Of a DNA stretch of 64,000 nt, positions 20,017-64,000 are shown piece by piece. Both the position numbers and the translations under genes were made by a program. Source of the DNA: Whitmania pigra (Eukaryota; Annelida; Clitellata; Hirudinida; Haemopidae); assembly GCA_021613335.1 (NCBI GenBank), contig JAJTWR010000458.1:982501-1046500 (forward strand), given 5' to 3'. How positions within the stretch are numbered: the first letter of the stretch is position 1; every line of letters starts with the position of its first letter. Under the pieces are notes generated by a model. That model ran no database searches and was not told the origin of the DNA. It saw only the letters and a list, made by a program, of their open reading frames with translations.

Positions 20017-22375
20017 TCAATAAAGGTTAAGTTTGGTAACGATAAGGACCCGGACAGCCTGATCAAAAGATGTGCATGCACAAAGTCCGAGCTTATCCAT
20101 ATTCCAATCAAGGCTGCTGATTGGCTGAGTGGATAGGTTCAAATTCTGGAGTTGAACGAGCGATCCCATGACACCCTGTGGTCGACCCTCAGAATCGTTT
20201 ATACATCGCTGGGAGGGGTAGTCACTGCAATAGATGGTTATCAATGGAGAAATCAAATTCAATTGTTAGTAGTCACAACTCGAGATTTCTGCATGCTAAT
20301 AAAATACTGATATTTACAATGGTTTTGTCTCACATAGAAAATATGAAATCCATTCTCTAAAACTTACTATTTCCAGAGGAATACGCTTCCATTACCACCC
20401 ATAGTCATGAAGATATCCCTGTTCTGAGGCAGGTGCGATACACCCCAGACTGTTGACTTGTGTGCCTAAGTTGAAACAAAACAGTCATAATTTCTTGCAA
20501 TTAGAATAAATTAGCAAAATACTGGTTGGCCAAACAGGTTCATGCTATAATATCACAATAATAGCAACAGTGGTTATGTTCTCAATCCTAACTGGATACA
20601 TAAGGCACTCTAAAAATCGGTCAAACACAAGAACCTTTTCAGTGAGGTGGGCAAAACCCTTGACGGGATGTTGTGTCCTCATGTCGAAGATGTGAACCTT
20701 GGATTCGAGGCAAGTAGCCACAAGTTTATTCATTTCTATGTCCTTCCTGTCAAACTGCAAGCCACACACCTAGAATAAATAACAATCTCATTATTTGATG
20801 GTTAACACAATAATTTTCAAGCAATAAATCCAGGTCTCTTAAAGGAATTATTTGAAGAATTGCTTTTACTAAAACAATAAAAATGCTTTGCTTTAAAGGT
20901 TACCCCATTGCCCATATTGGCCTCCCATCTGAGCTCAACTTTCCTCATGTCAAACAATTTTATATCACCATTGTCATATCCAGCTGCCAGACATCTGTCA
21001 TGGCTGTTGAAGGCATGACCTGAAAGTTAAATCAAAATTACAAATCTCAACCAGAAAAATCAAAAGAATGTTGAAACATCAATTCAAAAACAAATCAATG
21101 AACTCAAAAACATCCCACCGAAAGCCACTGACCAGCAGTCCCTGCGGGCCTCTCCTTCCGACGGTTCAAAAATCATGACCGGGTCATTCTTCTGCCTGGT
21201 GTCCCAAATCTTCACTGATCCTGTTCAACAAGGACTTAATTAAGTGATGCATCATTTTCAGGACAATTTTCTCATAATTCTTTTGAGGTGCTGTTCCTTC
21301 ATTCATGTGTTTTTCATTACATCAATCATATAAAAACTTTAAACTTACAAGTAATATTTCATTAATTTATTATTTTAAGGCTGGTTATTGAGTGTCAGAA
21401 ATATTAAATTTAAGGAGCTATTTTGCACATCCCTCCAAGATTAATTAATCAATCAAAAAGTCCTCTATTTAGTGATTTGGTTGTAACAATCACTGCAAAG
21501 CCAGATCATCTTTACCATCTCTACTTCCTGTAGCAATCTCTGGAGCACCTTCTCCTATTCCAAGACCTCCAACTCCATCAATGCAGTTGACGATTTCTTT
21601 GTGTGCCTTGGTGGAATAAGTTGGAATGCTGAAGTTCTCGAGGTCCCTGGAAGAGAAACATTCCAATAAGATTTATTTTATTATTTAAATGTTCAAACCA
21701 AATTATGACCATGCATGTTTGTCTATTTAAATGTATAAACAACAACAACAACAAAAATGTTATTTATATTTATTCAAGATGCTAAAATTTATCATAATAA
21801 TGTCACCAAATAATAACAATTAGTTTAGAAGAATTACTCGGAAGGCTAAGATAATTAATTACAAATGGAACATTAAGACAAATGAACTGCACATCTAGTT
21901 ATACCAGATCTGTAATTTTCCTTCAAAATCTCCTGTGGCAATTGATCTGTTGTGAAAGTTTGAAGCACCAAATGTGCCACACTTGAATGGCTTTGGCTTT
22001 TCAGTCTGAAAGAAGACATGAACTCAGTTTTACAAACAAGTTATTTGCAGTGACGCAGAAAAATAGTTAAAATATTAGACGTAAATCGCTAATAAATCCA
22101 TCCCAATTCACATATGTCAGTTTGTTGGTAAAAAGTTAATATATCTATCAATAAACAGTTGCACAATGCAGACACCGAATCACTAAAATTCCCAAGCAAA
22201 CCTTTTGAATTAGCTTTAATTCTCCTTTCGAAATTTCATGCAGCTCTAAAGCTCCAGTGCCTCTAGGATAACTACCCAGTGAAATAAGCTTGGCACTTCT
22301 CGGAACCCATTTGCAATCATAGATTGTATACGATACTGGATGATGTACATGTGCTATTATCTGAGGTTTATCCAT
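20017..22375 (-). CDS. WDR92: WDR92 / DNAAF10 (Monad), complete, 8 exons
   Basis: Exons (-): 22202-22375, 21905-22005, 21516-21646, 21119-21220, 20904-21019, 20635-20769, 20368-20465, 20017-20224. All junctions are GT-AG and phases agree, giving 354 residues against about 357 in the human protein. The start reads [13 protein letters not shown]. Characteristic stretches are [44 protein letters not shown] and the C-terminal [19 protein letters not shown] end (here [18 protein letters not shown]). The family is a seven-blade WD40 propeller that works with the R2TP/prefoldin-like chaperone in the cytoplasm to pre-assemble axonemal dynein arms. It is normally kept only in organisms with motile cilia. 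The gene faces away from the filamin-type gene. Nothing looks broken. Confidence 0.97.
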
Positions 22376-22838
22376 CAGTTTTCTTTTTCACTTTATATAA
22401 GCAGAAAAGGTGAAATCAAAATTCTACGCAACCACCACGAACAAACGAATAAACCAAATAAACTAAAAGTGAGCACTTTGGTTACAGGTTGCTAACTAGA
22501 AACGGAATTCACAAAAATGTTTATTGAAATGTATTTGAAAATGTGTTATTTTATCTAATTAAATTGTTTAAAATAAAAAATAAAATACTTTAGTGTTAGC
22601 TTCGGATGCTTAGATTTATAGGCTATTTATATCCACATATCTTTAAGACCACACATATTTTCACTATCCAAGTAAATTGTTTTATATAATTTTTTTTTTA
22701 ATTTGCAAAATTGTTTTATGCATTAAAAAAAAAAGATTTAAACGTTGCATTACACCAAAACGGTGGTAACATAGTTAAATATTTAATAGCATTACGAAAC
22801 TTGGCGAGTTATTCAATAAATCAAAATACACGTAATTG
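22376..22838. promoter_or_regulatory. Putative divergent promoter between WDR92 and the filamin-type gene
   Basis: About 460 bp separate the WDR92 start codon from the first candidate coding exon of the filamin-type gene on the other strand. I see no clear TATA box or CpG-rich stretch; the call rests on head-to-head geometry only. Confidence 0.3.
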
Positions 22839-22866
22839 ATGAGTAAGAAACGCAGTATCGTCACAG
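22839..22866 (+). CDS. Tentative first coding exon of the filamin-type gene
   Basis: ATG at 22839 opens MSKKRSIVT and ends ACAG|gtgttt in phase 1, the phase used by every later intron of the gene. Joined to the candidate exon at 23041 and then 23995, the frame stays open. Support is splice and phase consistency only. Confidence 0.25.
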
Positions 22867-23040
22867 GTGTTTGTGAGAATATATTGACATTACCTAGGTT
22901 AGTAGCTGAGAACTGATATTGTTAGGCTATGGCAACAGTCGTTAACTTTTAACGTATTTTAAATAATTACCTTAATATTTGCAACTTAATTTTGTTAAAA
23001 GTAGTTCAAACTTTAAAAATTCAACATTTGTTTGCATCAG

Positions 23041-23073
23041 TTCTGAGAGAGGAGTGCACCGTCAATAGTTCAG
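23041..23073 (+). CDS. Tentative second exon of the filamin-type gene
   Basis: A 33-bp stretch flanked by tttgcatcag and gtgagc, phase 1 to phase 1, coding LREECTVNSS. The EECT-V pattern resembles the first strand of a filamin repeat, just where exon 23995 needs it. It could equally be a 5' UTR exon. Confidence 0.3.
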
Positions 23074-23994
23074 GTGAGCTCGGGCATATTTATCTATTTA
23101 TTCTCGTATTTAGCCGCCGTTCGCTTCACCTGCACTGACGATAAGACTCCCTGCTACACAAAGAGGCCTTCCCATTTCGTCCAGGTTTTATTAATTTTCA
23201 AATCTAAACTGACAATCCAATCCTTAATTATTTGTCGTGACCGCAAATACCTCGTGGTTGCCTAGAGAAGCCAAAGCAAATCATTCAACGTTAGTTAATA
23301 CTTTCTAACGCCAAGCTGGCGAAAAGGCAATACCGGCAATGAATTGATAGTTGCAGAAAGGTTTCAATAAGAATTATAAGCAAAGTCGAAGCTCGCTGAG
23401 GTATAATGGCAGTAGGCAGAGTTGCCTTAGAGCAGACAACAATGGGCTATTTTTGACTTTTTGGAATGCGAATTCTAGTCTCGAAGTATGAATTCTTTAA
23501 GGATTTTCATTAATTTTTGACTCGAGTTCGATTTTTTTATCGAAAGACTTCTTGGATTCCTTACTGCCCTCGTGAAAACGAATTGGAAAGGTTAATTTTT
23601 TTGCTGTTTTGGTTGCTCACGTTGAACCTTTCAAGCGACTGAATCACCCACAATTGCAACTCACTTTTGCAATTACAAATACATTTACATTTATAGCCAA
23701 ATTTACAATTATAATTTATTATTAAAAATGGTTTTAAACGTATGACCATGCATATTCAATATTAAATTTTAAGATATTTATTTAATATTTTATATATGTC
23801 ATGATTTCAATTTTGAAGTAATTAATTTTTTTTAACGAAGATTTGAGGTTGTTTAACAACCGTCCACGATGAATGGGCCAGGAACAGACTTTTATTGTGA
23901 GTCTCGGAAAATTTGCATGTTTATCGCAATTAATTAAAAAGAAACGAACAAATCTGTTCGATACAAAAGTAATGTCCCAATATTTTCGCTCCAG

Positions 23995-34087
<10,093 letters not shown>

Positions 34088-34866
34088 ATACTTGGGTGGG
34101 GAATGAGGGACTGTGATGGTGGTTGTGATGATGATGGTTGAGCTGGTGTTGATGATAGTTGAGATGGTGATGATTAGGGTTGAGATGATGATGACGATGG
34201 CCAAGGGAGCTTTCAGCATTAGCTGTTTTAAGGATTTTATTTGATAGAAAGGAATTGACGAAAACAGACAGAATGTTTGAGAATTTATCTAATTTTTAAT
34301 TCGTTATTATTTTCCGCTTAATCATTTCCTGGTTCTTAACAATCGTTGCAATATCGCTCACCTTTGAACTTTCGCCCACCTTAGAATTGTTAACAGTGAT
34401 TTAGCCTTTTGACGTTTTATGTCACTATTCATAGGTTCCATTAACAAGCAATTTGTTTGTATTTTTATTTAATTCCAAATTTTTAATTTTTTTCTGTCAG
34501 AATATTTTGTATTCATCAATTTTTCAACAAAAAAATTATGTTTACAAATATTTCCGTTTAATGCATTTTAAATTTTATAAATCTGGACAAATTGATCTAT
34601 TTAAAACTTGTTAAATATTACCTATTTACACATACATTATACAATTACACATATATTATAATTATATATTTCAGTTTTTTTGCAAACGAAGTTAGCCTGA
34701 TACTATGTAATAGTTGTTATTTTGGATCAATTTATTTATAAACGAATTATAATACACAATAACATATTACAATTATTTCTCATAAGTTGTACTCAGTTTA
34801 AATTTTGCATCTATTACATGCTGTATATGTTTAATCTACAAACGCCCAAGAGTTAAAACTATGATT

Positions 34867-34868
<2 letters not shown>

Positions 34869-34963
<95 letters not shown>

Positions 34964-34964
34964 C

Positions 34965-35052
<88 letters not shown>
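34869..35052. repeat. (ATG)n microsatellite
   Basis: About 180 bp of ATG/CAT repeat with a single ACG interruption near 34962, downstream of the filamin-type gene. Confidence 0.97.
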
Positions 35053-35053
<1 letters not shown>

Positions 35054-35357
35054 CTATAATCATTATTTAGCTCCATTAAATATTTGTCATATTTTACCTC
35101 AAGCGTATGAAAGCTTTGGAAATGTTGGAGACAATGTTAAAATATAATTTAAGCATTTCATATTGTGATATCACAATATCATCATTTTGGTCAAGTTCAT
35201 GATGAGGATTATGGCGACGGTACTGATGACGATAATTAGGATGATGACGATGACGATGATAATGAGTTTATTAATTCTAGAGCTTTAGGCCCTATTAAGA
35301 CCTGGACAAGTCGTCCAAGAATCTAAACTTCCAATTTCATGAATGTGCCTTCAAAAC

Positions 35358-35468
35358 ATCCAAACAGATTCGAACATCCACATACATTCAGAGATCCAAA
35401 TAAATTCAAACATCCAAATAAATTTAAAGATCCAAATAAATTCAAAGATCCAAATAAATTCAAACACA
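35358..35468. repeat. 18-bp minisatellite
   Basis: Six to seven copies of an 18-bp unit ATCCAAATAAATTCAAAG/AC. Because 18 is a multiple of three it keeps a frame open (PNKF-K/H-D repeats) at 35339-35608 on +. I do not call a gene: no similarity, no splice or start context. Confidence 0.9.
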
Positions 35469-38221
35469 AATCGACATTTCTTTTCAACTCTCCGGGCAAA
35501 TATGTCTTCCGAGGAACTCCAAGCAAAATCGTGTTTTCTCAGAACTTTGTTCTTTTAGCTCCACGCTTCAAATGTTCTGAAAATTGTTTTCATCTGTTTC
35601 CACAGTAACAGGTTGCTATGGTGACGATGTGATTTGAAATTTTCCCTTTGCATTTCCGGAGCGGAATTTCGTAGTTGCATATTTTGTTTTTGCTTTCGTT
35701 CTGCATTTTTTTACTTGCTGGAGTTTTTTAACAATTTAATTGAAAATTAAATAAAATTCTCTTCTCAAAAATAATGTTCGTTTCCTTAAGGCTGACCTTT
35801 GAGTTATTTTATTTGGTTTTCTTTTTCTGTTGGTTTATTGTTCTGCTTAGTTAGTTTACAAATTATAGCAACATCAACAGTAACAGCAACATTTAACAAC
35901 AACAACGTCAACAACAACAACAACGTCAACAACAACGACAACAACAACAACAACAGCAACAACAACAGCAGTTAGAGGCGACATCAACACTAACTATCTT
36001 CGACCAACTTCGACTTGATGTCAAAGGATGAGAAAACTGAAGCGCATGCGTAGCTTTACGTTTCTTTCATTCGTCGTTCGTTCAGTCCGTTTTATTCCTC
36101 TATCTGTCATCTTAACATCTCGCGGCTTTTTCCATCCATCCATATTAATCCGTCCGGCCAACTAATACAAGCCCCCCTAGCATAGCTCCTCTTATTCTGC
36201 CAATTATTTTATTTCTCCTCTTCCTTCCTTCCTTCCTTCATTTTCAATTTCAAAATTAAGCTGTGATCATAATTTGTAATGAATATGAAAACTCTAGGTT
36301 AGCAAATTGTTGCTTTTCGTTGCAAACAAAATAGATGTTATCGCTATTGATACGGATTATGAATCCGCCAAGATAATTCATCTTTATTGATTTTGAACCG
36401 ACATTTCATCTTCCAATCATCAATTAATCCATCTTTCGATGCATTAATTCAGTCAATCTTTAGAGACTCCATTTCATTTCACAATCCAGTGAATCTTGCA
36501 ATTCTTGGACCTTCCATTTATTATCATTCCCTCAGCTTGCCACACCTGCACCTCTAATTCTCATTTTTGTTTTCAAAAAGTAATTTCCTCTCTGTGCATC
36601 GACGCACCTCTCCATCGGTGAATTCATTCACTTTGGAAGTCAACACATGCACGTATGCATCCATTCATCCAGGCAACCATTGCGACATTGCGCTGTTTAA
36701 AAGTAGATGTAAATTTCGAATCCGTCAATTCTAGAAAAAGCAGTTTTATTAAACTTTTTACTTTATCCTGGTGATAATCAAGATGAAAAACTTCAGAAAT
36801 TAAATTCATTCAATAAATAATTTCTTTTGTGAACATTAAAAAAAACTTTATTTGTGGATAAAGATAAAAAAATCTTTCAATCGATTTAAAACTCAGATTG
36901 ACAGGTTGGTTGGAAAGTTTAAAATTTCAGAAAATTAGGTTTTTGCAGATTTTAAAATAAACGAAATTATTTCGTAGTTCTAAGCTTTCAACCTCAATGT
37001 TACTTTTATTAATAGTAATTTAACTTTTAATAATTATTGTAAGCAGGTTCATCAATCAACAATTTAATATTGTCTTTTCATTTCTTAGGGAATAAAGAAT
37101 TCTATTTTATATCTAACTCATTTAAAAACATTTTTATGTTTAATTTAAAAATATTAGATTTTAAAACTTAAACCATTATTATTTTTTTATTATTATTATT
37201 ATTGTTATTAATTAATTAAAACGTATTCGCTCAAGCATGAAATGTGATAAAATGCAACCCATTGAAGCGTAACCGGCTCCAATTTTTCTTCAGTTACTCT
37301 CAGCACAATTTATTAGCACAAATCATGAAAGTCTTGTCAGCCAATCAGAGCACATGAAAATTTGTCGGGTCATAAAATATGAAGTAATTAATATTTAATT
37401 AATATTTTTCGTAATAATCGACTAAATGAAAGGAAACTAAATTAAGAAATAATTTAATTTAATTATCAGTCAAATAATTTAATTAATAATAAAATAATTG
37501 GATAACAATTTCAACCACCATTACTTGATAAATCGTAGTTTTTAGCTTTATAATTTAACAGCAATTTGTAAGGAGCGCTATGCTTTAAACCTTTAAAAAA
37601 TATAAACATACTTAGAACAATTAAAAACATGTATTATAAACATAAATGATAAATATAAACTTATATTATTTTTCCGATATTTGAGGATAAATCTTTGATA
37701 AATGAATTTAGCACTCCTGTTTTCCTATTTATAACTCCATACTCGGATAACAAACTGCTTCTAAAAATGACGCAGACGAGAGTTCGATGACAAGCGGGAA
37801 TACGAATCACCTCGAAATGTACTTGGATTAAATTTTTCTGATGATAATAATAATTATGAAACTTTAAATTTTACTTTTTAGTAATTTTTTTATTTATTTT
37901 CGTTTTCTTCCGGTTTTTGTTCTTATTGTTATCGAAACTCGCATAAAGACTGCACATCAATAATTCAACTGCTTCATCCTTCCTCGAATAAATCCTCGAC
38001 CTTCCAAATCCTTGAAGTTAATGACGTCACAATCCTACTTCGACACAAAAAGGTCATTCAGGGGTCATTCATTCATTCTAAAGAATGAAATGCAGAATTG
38101 GTTACTTGGAATTAATTAAGGATTTTTGAAGTGTTGCTCAACTTCATCTCGCCTCCACACGTTATTACTTTATTATTAAACTTCACAATTAAGCATTAGA
38201 AATTTAAAACAATAATTATTA

Positions 38222-38248
38222 TTACATAATAATAATAATAATAATAAT

Positions 38249-38291
<43 letters not shown>

Positions 38292-38302
38292 TAATAATAA
38301 TA

Positions 38303-38396
<94 letters not shown>
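38222..38396. repeat. (AAT)n microsatellite
   Basis: About 175 bp of AAT units with a few slips. Confidence 0.97.
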
Positions 38397-38397
<1 letters not shown>

Positions 38398-39501
38398 TTA
38401 ATTGACGACTTGATGAGATTTGAGTCGCCAACGAGGCTCTTGAAAACCAAACTTAAGAGTTACTTAATGACGTCTGTTACATGACGTCACTAGCGCCATT
38501 GACCTCATTGATTCCCCCGAACTCATTGACCTCTTTGATGCAATTGAAATTTATTCCATGGTCACCTGCTGCTTCCAGTGTCGATGAATTTCATCAGGTC
38601 AAAGTTCGATGATCGGGTTTCCGTCTGTGAAGAATGCTTTTGGCATTTTACTTTTTCCATTTTCACACGTCAATTTGACATAATGATTTTTTCAAAACGC
38701 CGTTAGCTATTGCTAATTGGTGCAAAAGATCAACATTAAAATTAATTATCTGTCACTTCTCTTTAAATATTATCTTGAAATTAATTATATGCCAATATCC
38801 TTAAATATAATTTTAAAATTAATTAGCTGTCAATATCTTTAAATATAGTCTTAAAATAAATATCTTCCTTAAACATAAAGTTCCAACAAATTATGTAAGA
38901 CTATGATATCCAATTGAAAGACATTAACTGAATAAATAATTAGTTCTGTGCATTAAATGGATTAATAAATGTTAACAAATTATTTAATAAATAAATAAAT
39001 AAAAACTAATTCACGAACATTTCGCACAAATTAACCTAAAGTAAATTGTAAAAGTTATTGTTATTATTATTATTATTAAAAAACTTTATTCAAAAATTTG
39101 AAGTTGATCTTGATGGATGAGATCGATGATAAAAAAATTAATAAAAATAATGATTTTTAAATAATTATAATAACATATTTATTATTTAAATAGTCTTAAC
39201 AGAAATAAAATTTATTTACAATATTTTTAAAAAATAATAATTTAATAAAATTTTAATATTTTTATATGTTTTTAGAATTGCTTATCCATAAGCAACTTTT
39301 TCTAAAAAATACTTTTACCTTCTCTATAAAAGTACGTTTGACTATAAATGAGCGAAAATCATAATGTTCCACAAGTGGAACGATTAGAGATAAAATGTTA
39401 AGAAATAATTAATTAATTCACAAATTCTTATTTATTAGTATAAATTAAGTAATAATTAATTAAGTAATTGAGATAAAATAAATATCAGCAGGTTCGCTTC
39501 C

Positions 39502-54139
<14,638 letters not shown>

Positions 54140-55280
54140 AAGCACCTCAGCCATTTAAAGTTATTTGCGCTTCAGCAGAAAAGAATTACCTTCCGGGGCT
54201 TCAGCTTAGCGAAAGATTAGAAGAAAGATTTTCCTGATTCTCTGAAGTGTGTGATCCTAAATTAATTCAAACGTTTGCTTTCAAACACGCTAGTTACCAC
54301 GCTGAAGTGGACCGTAAACAAGGTCGAAATAAGAATAGAAAGGAGGAGTCAGCTAATTAAATATTCATGAGATTGTAAACGGCAGCTTATAACCCATTAA
54401 GGAAGCAAAAGGCACGTCTGACGAGATCATTTATAACTAATTATTTATTCATTCGCAACGGGCCTGTAAAAAACACGCCAAATGCGTCCAACTTCTACGA
54501 ACCGACGCCATTAAACCAGCCGCAAGGACCACACGAGCAGAGACTGGAATCGACGCACGTTTCCATGACGACGAACACTCATATCGACGGAAAGCAAGAA
54601 AAACGTCGCCAATTCGCCCGGAATGAACGAACAATTGTTGAATGGGATTTCCGACGAAGACAAAAATAGATCGTCAGCTTGTAATTAGATGAACTAGACC
54701 GAGGGTTCAGTCCTTATTACGTCACTCCATGTTAAATCATAATAGAATAAACTCCGACATTGTACACTTTTTATGGTCGTCTTTAAGTCTTGATTAGCAA
54801 GCACATCTCTCAATCTGTCTCCATTGAAAAGTGAAGCAGAATAAGATTGAAAAATTGTAAAACAAGAAGAATTAGCATTAATAACAAACACGTGATGAAT
54901 TGTTCCCGAATCGACTAAGCTACTTTCGACTTCTGAAACAAACAATTGAAATGTGAGTTATCTCACGATGGAAGAACACAGCTTATGTAGAGATATTTTG
55001 TCAACAAATGAACGATCTTAGGGTACAATTGAGTTTATCGATAAGCAGTTGAGTCATACCAATGATAAGACAATAAGAGCTGATGATACTCAGTAAATGT
55101 AAAAAGATAACGTACCATGATATATCACAAAATTATAAACTAAAATAGAAGAAAAACTTAATGAAACTCAATGTTTTTTTAGCTGAGATTACAAGTCTAA
55201 TTCATCCTCTGGTCATCGACATCACCGTCACCGTCTAAATTCATTAGAAATCCTCGAAGGTAAGTTCCGCAGCCAGGTGT
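54140..55280. other. Convergent 3' flanks of the SLC10-like gene and CYFIP
   Basis: About 1.1 kb between two converging stop codons. Probably 3' UTR sequence of both genes; no further exon recognised. Confidence 0.6.

Positions 55281-64000
<8,720 letters not shown>

Larger units (their letters stand above)
34088..39501. other. Gene-free, repeat-rich interval
   Basis: Starts with the filamin-gene 3' UTR (ATG/GATG-rich). It contains an (ATG)n array, an 18-bp minisatellite, CAA-rich DNA near 35880-35965, a three-copy degenerate ~45-bp repeat near 38755-38870, an (AAT)n array, and TGACGTCA sites at 38022 and 38482. No exon with a recognisable protein match was found. Confidence 0.55.

Noticed and set aside
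34831..35076. Poly-His and poly-Met ORFs
   Set aside because: ATG/CAT microsatellite with no start context, splice sites or similarity.
35339..35608. Lys/Asn/Pro-rich repeat protein gene
   Set aside because: Its first half is an 18-bp minisatellite; no promoter, splice or homology support.

Overview
The window is animal nuclear DNA, AT-rich with short introns. The gene set (CYFIP, filamin repeats, an RGK GTPase, WDR92) and complete Copia-type and Ty3/gypsy-type retroelements point to an invertebrate bilaterian. WDR92 is a cilium-assembly factor, so the animal probably has motile cilia. I could not assign a phylum. Exons were placed by eye from canonical splice sites, reading phase and similarity to known families; no alignment was run. 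Microsatellites are unusually abundant (GGAT, ATT, ATG, AAT, TTG and GAT arrays), and most long ORFs in them are artefacts.

Layout: 1-6070 has no recognisable gene except a long GGAT array. From about 6071 to 13597 (+) lie the last three exons of an RGK-family small GTPase; its 6.9-kb intron carries a young, internally deleted Ty3/gypsy-type element (7862-11058). From 14696 to 19140 (-) is a nearly intact Copia element with identical LTRs. From 20017 to 22375 (-) is a complete 8-exon WDR92/DNAAF10 gene. From 23995 (possibly 22839) to 34087 (+) is a filamin-repeat gene with about 12 immunoglobulin-like repeats, all introns in phase 1, and a four-exon module repeated three times.

From 34088 to 39501 is gene-free, repeat-rich DNA. 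From 39502 to 54139 (+) is a diverged membrane-protein gene resembling the SLC10A3/A5 group. Its ectodomain is largely coded by trinucleotide repeats, and its introns hold microsatellites, a decayed hAT transposase whose own coding motif became a 27-bp tandem array, and a Tc3-like fragment. From 55281 to 63802 (-) are 28 compact exons of CYFIP/Sra-1, complete except for the N-terminus, which lies beyond the window.

The host genes do not form an operon or an evident pathway. CYFIP (WAVE complex), the filamin-repeat protein and RGK GTPases all touch the actin cytoskeleton, but I see no regulatory link. WDR92 and the filamin-type gene may share a divergent promoter, and the SLC10-like gene and CYFIP are convergent. 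I found no CRISPR, no bacterial-type system and no tRNA or rRNA gene.
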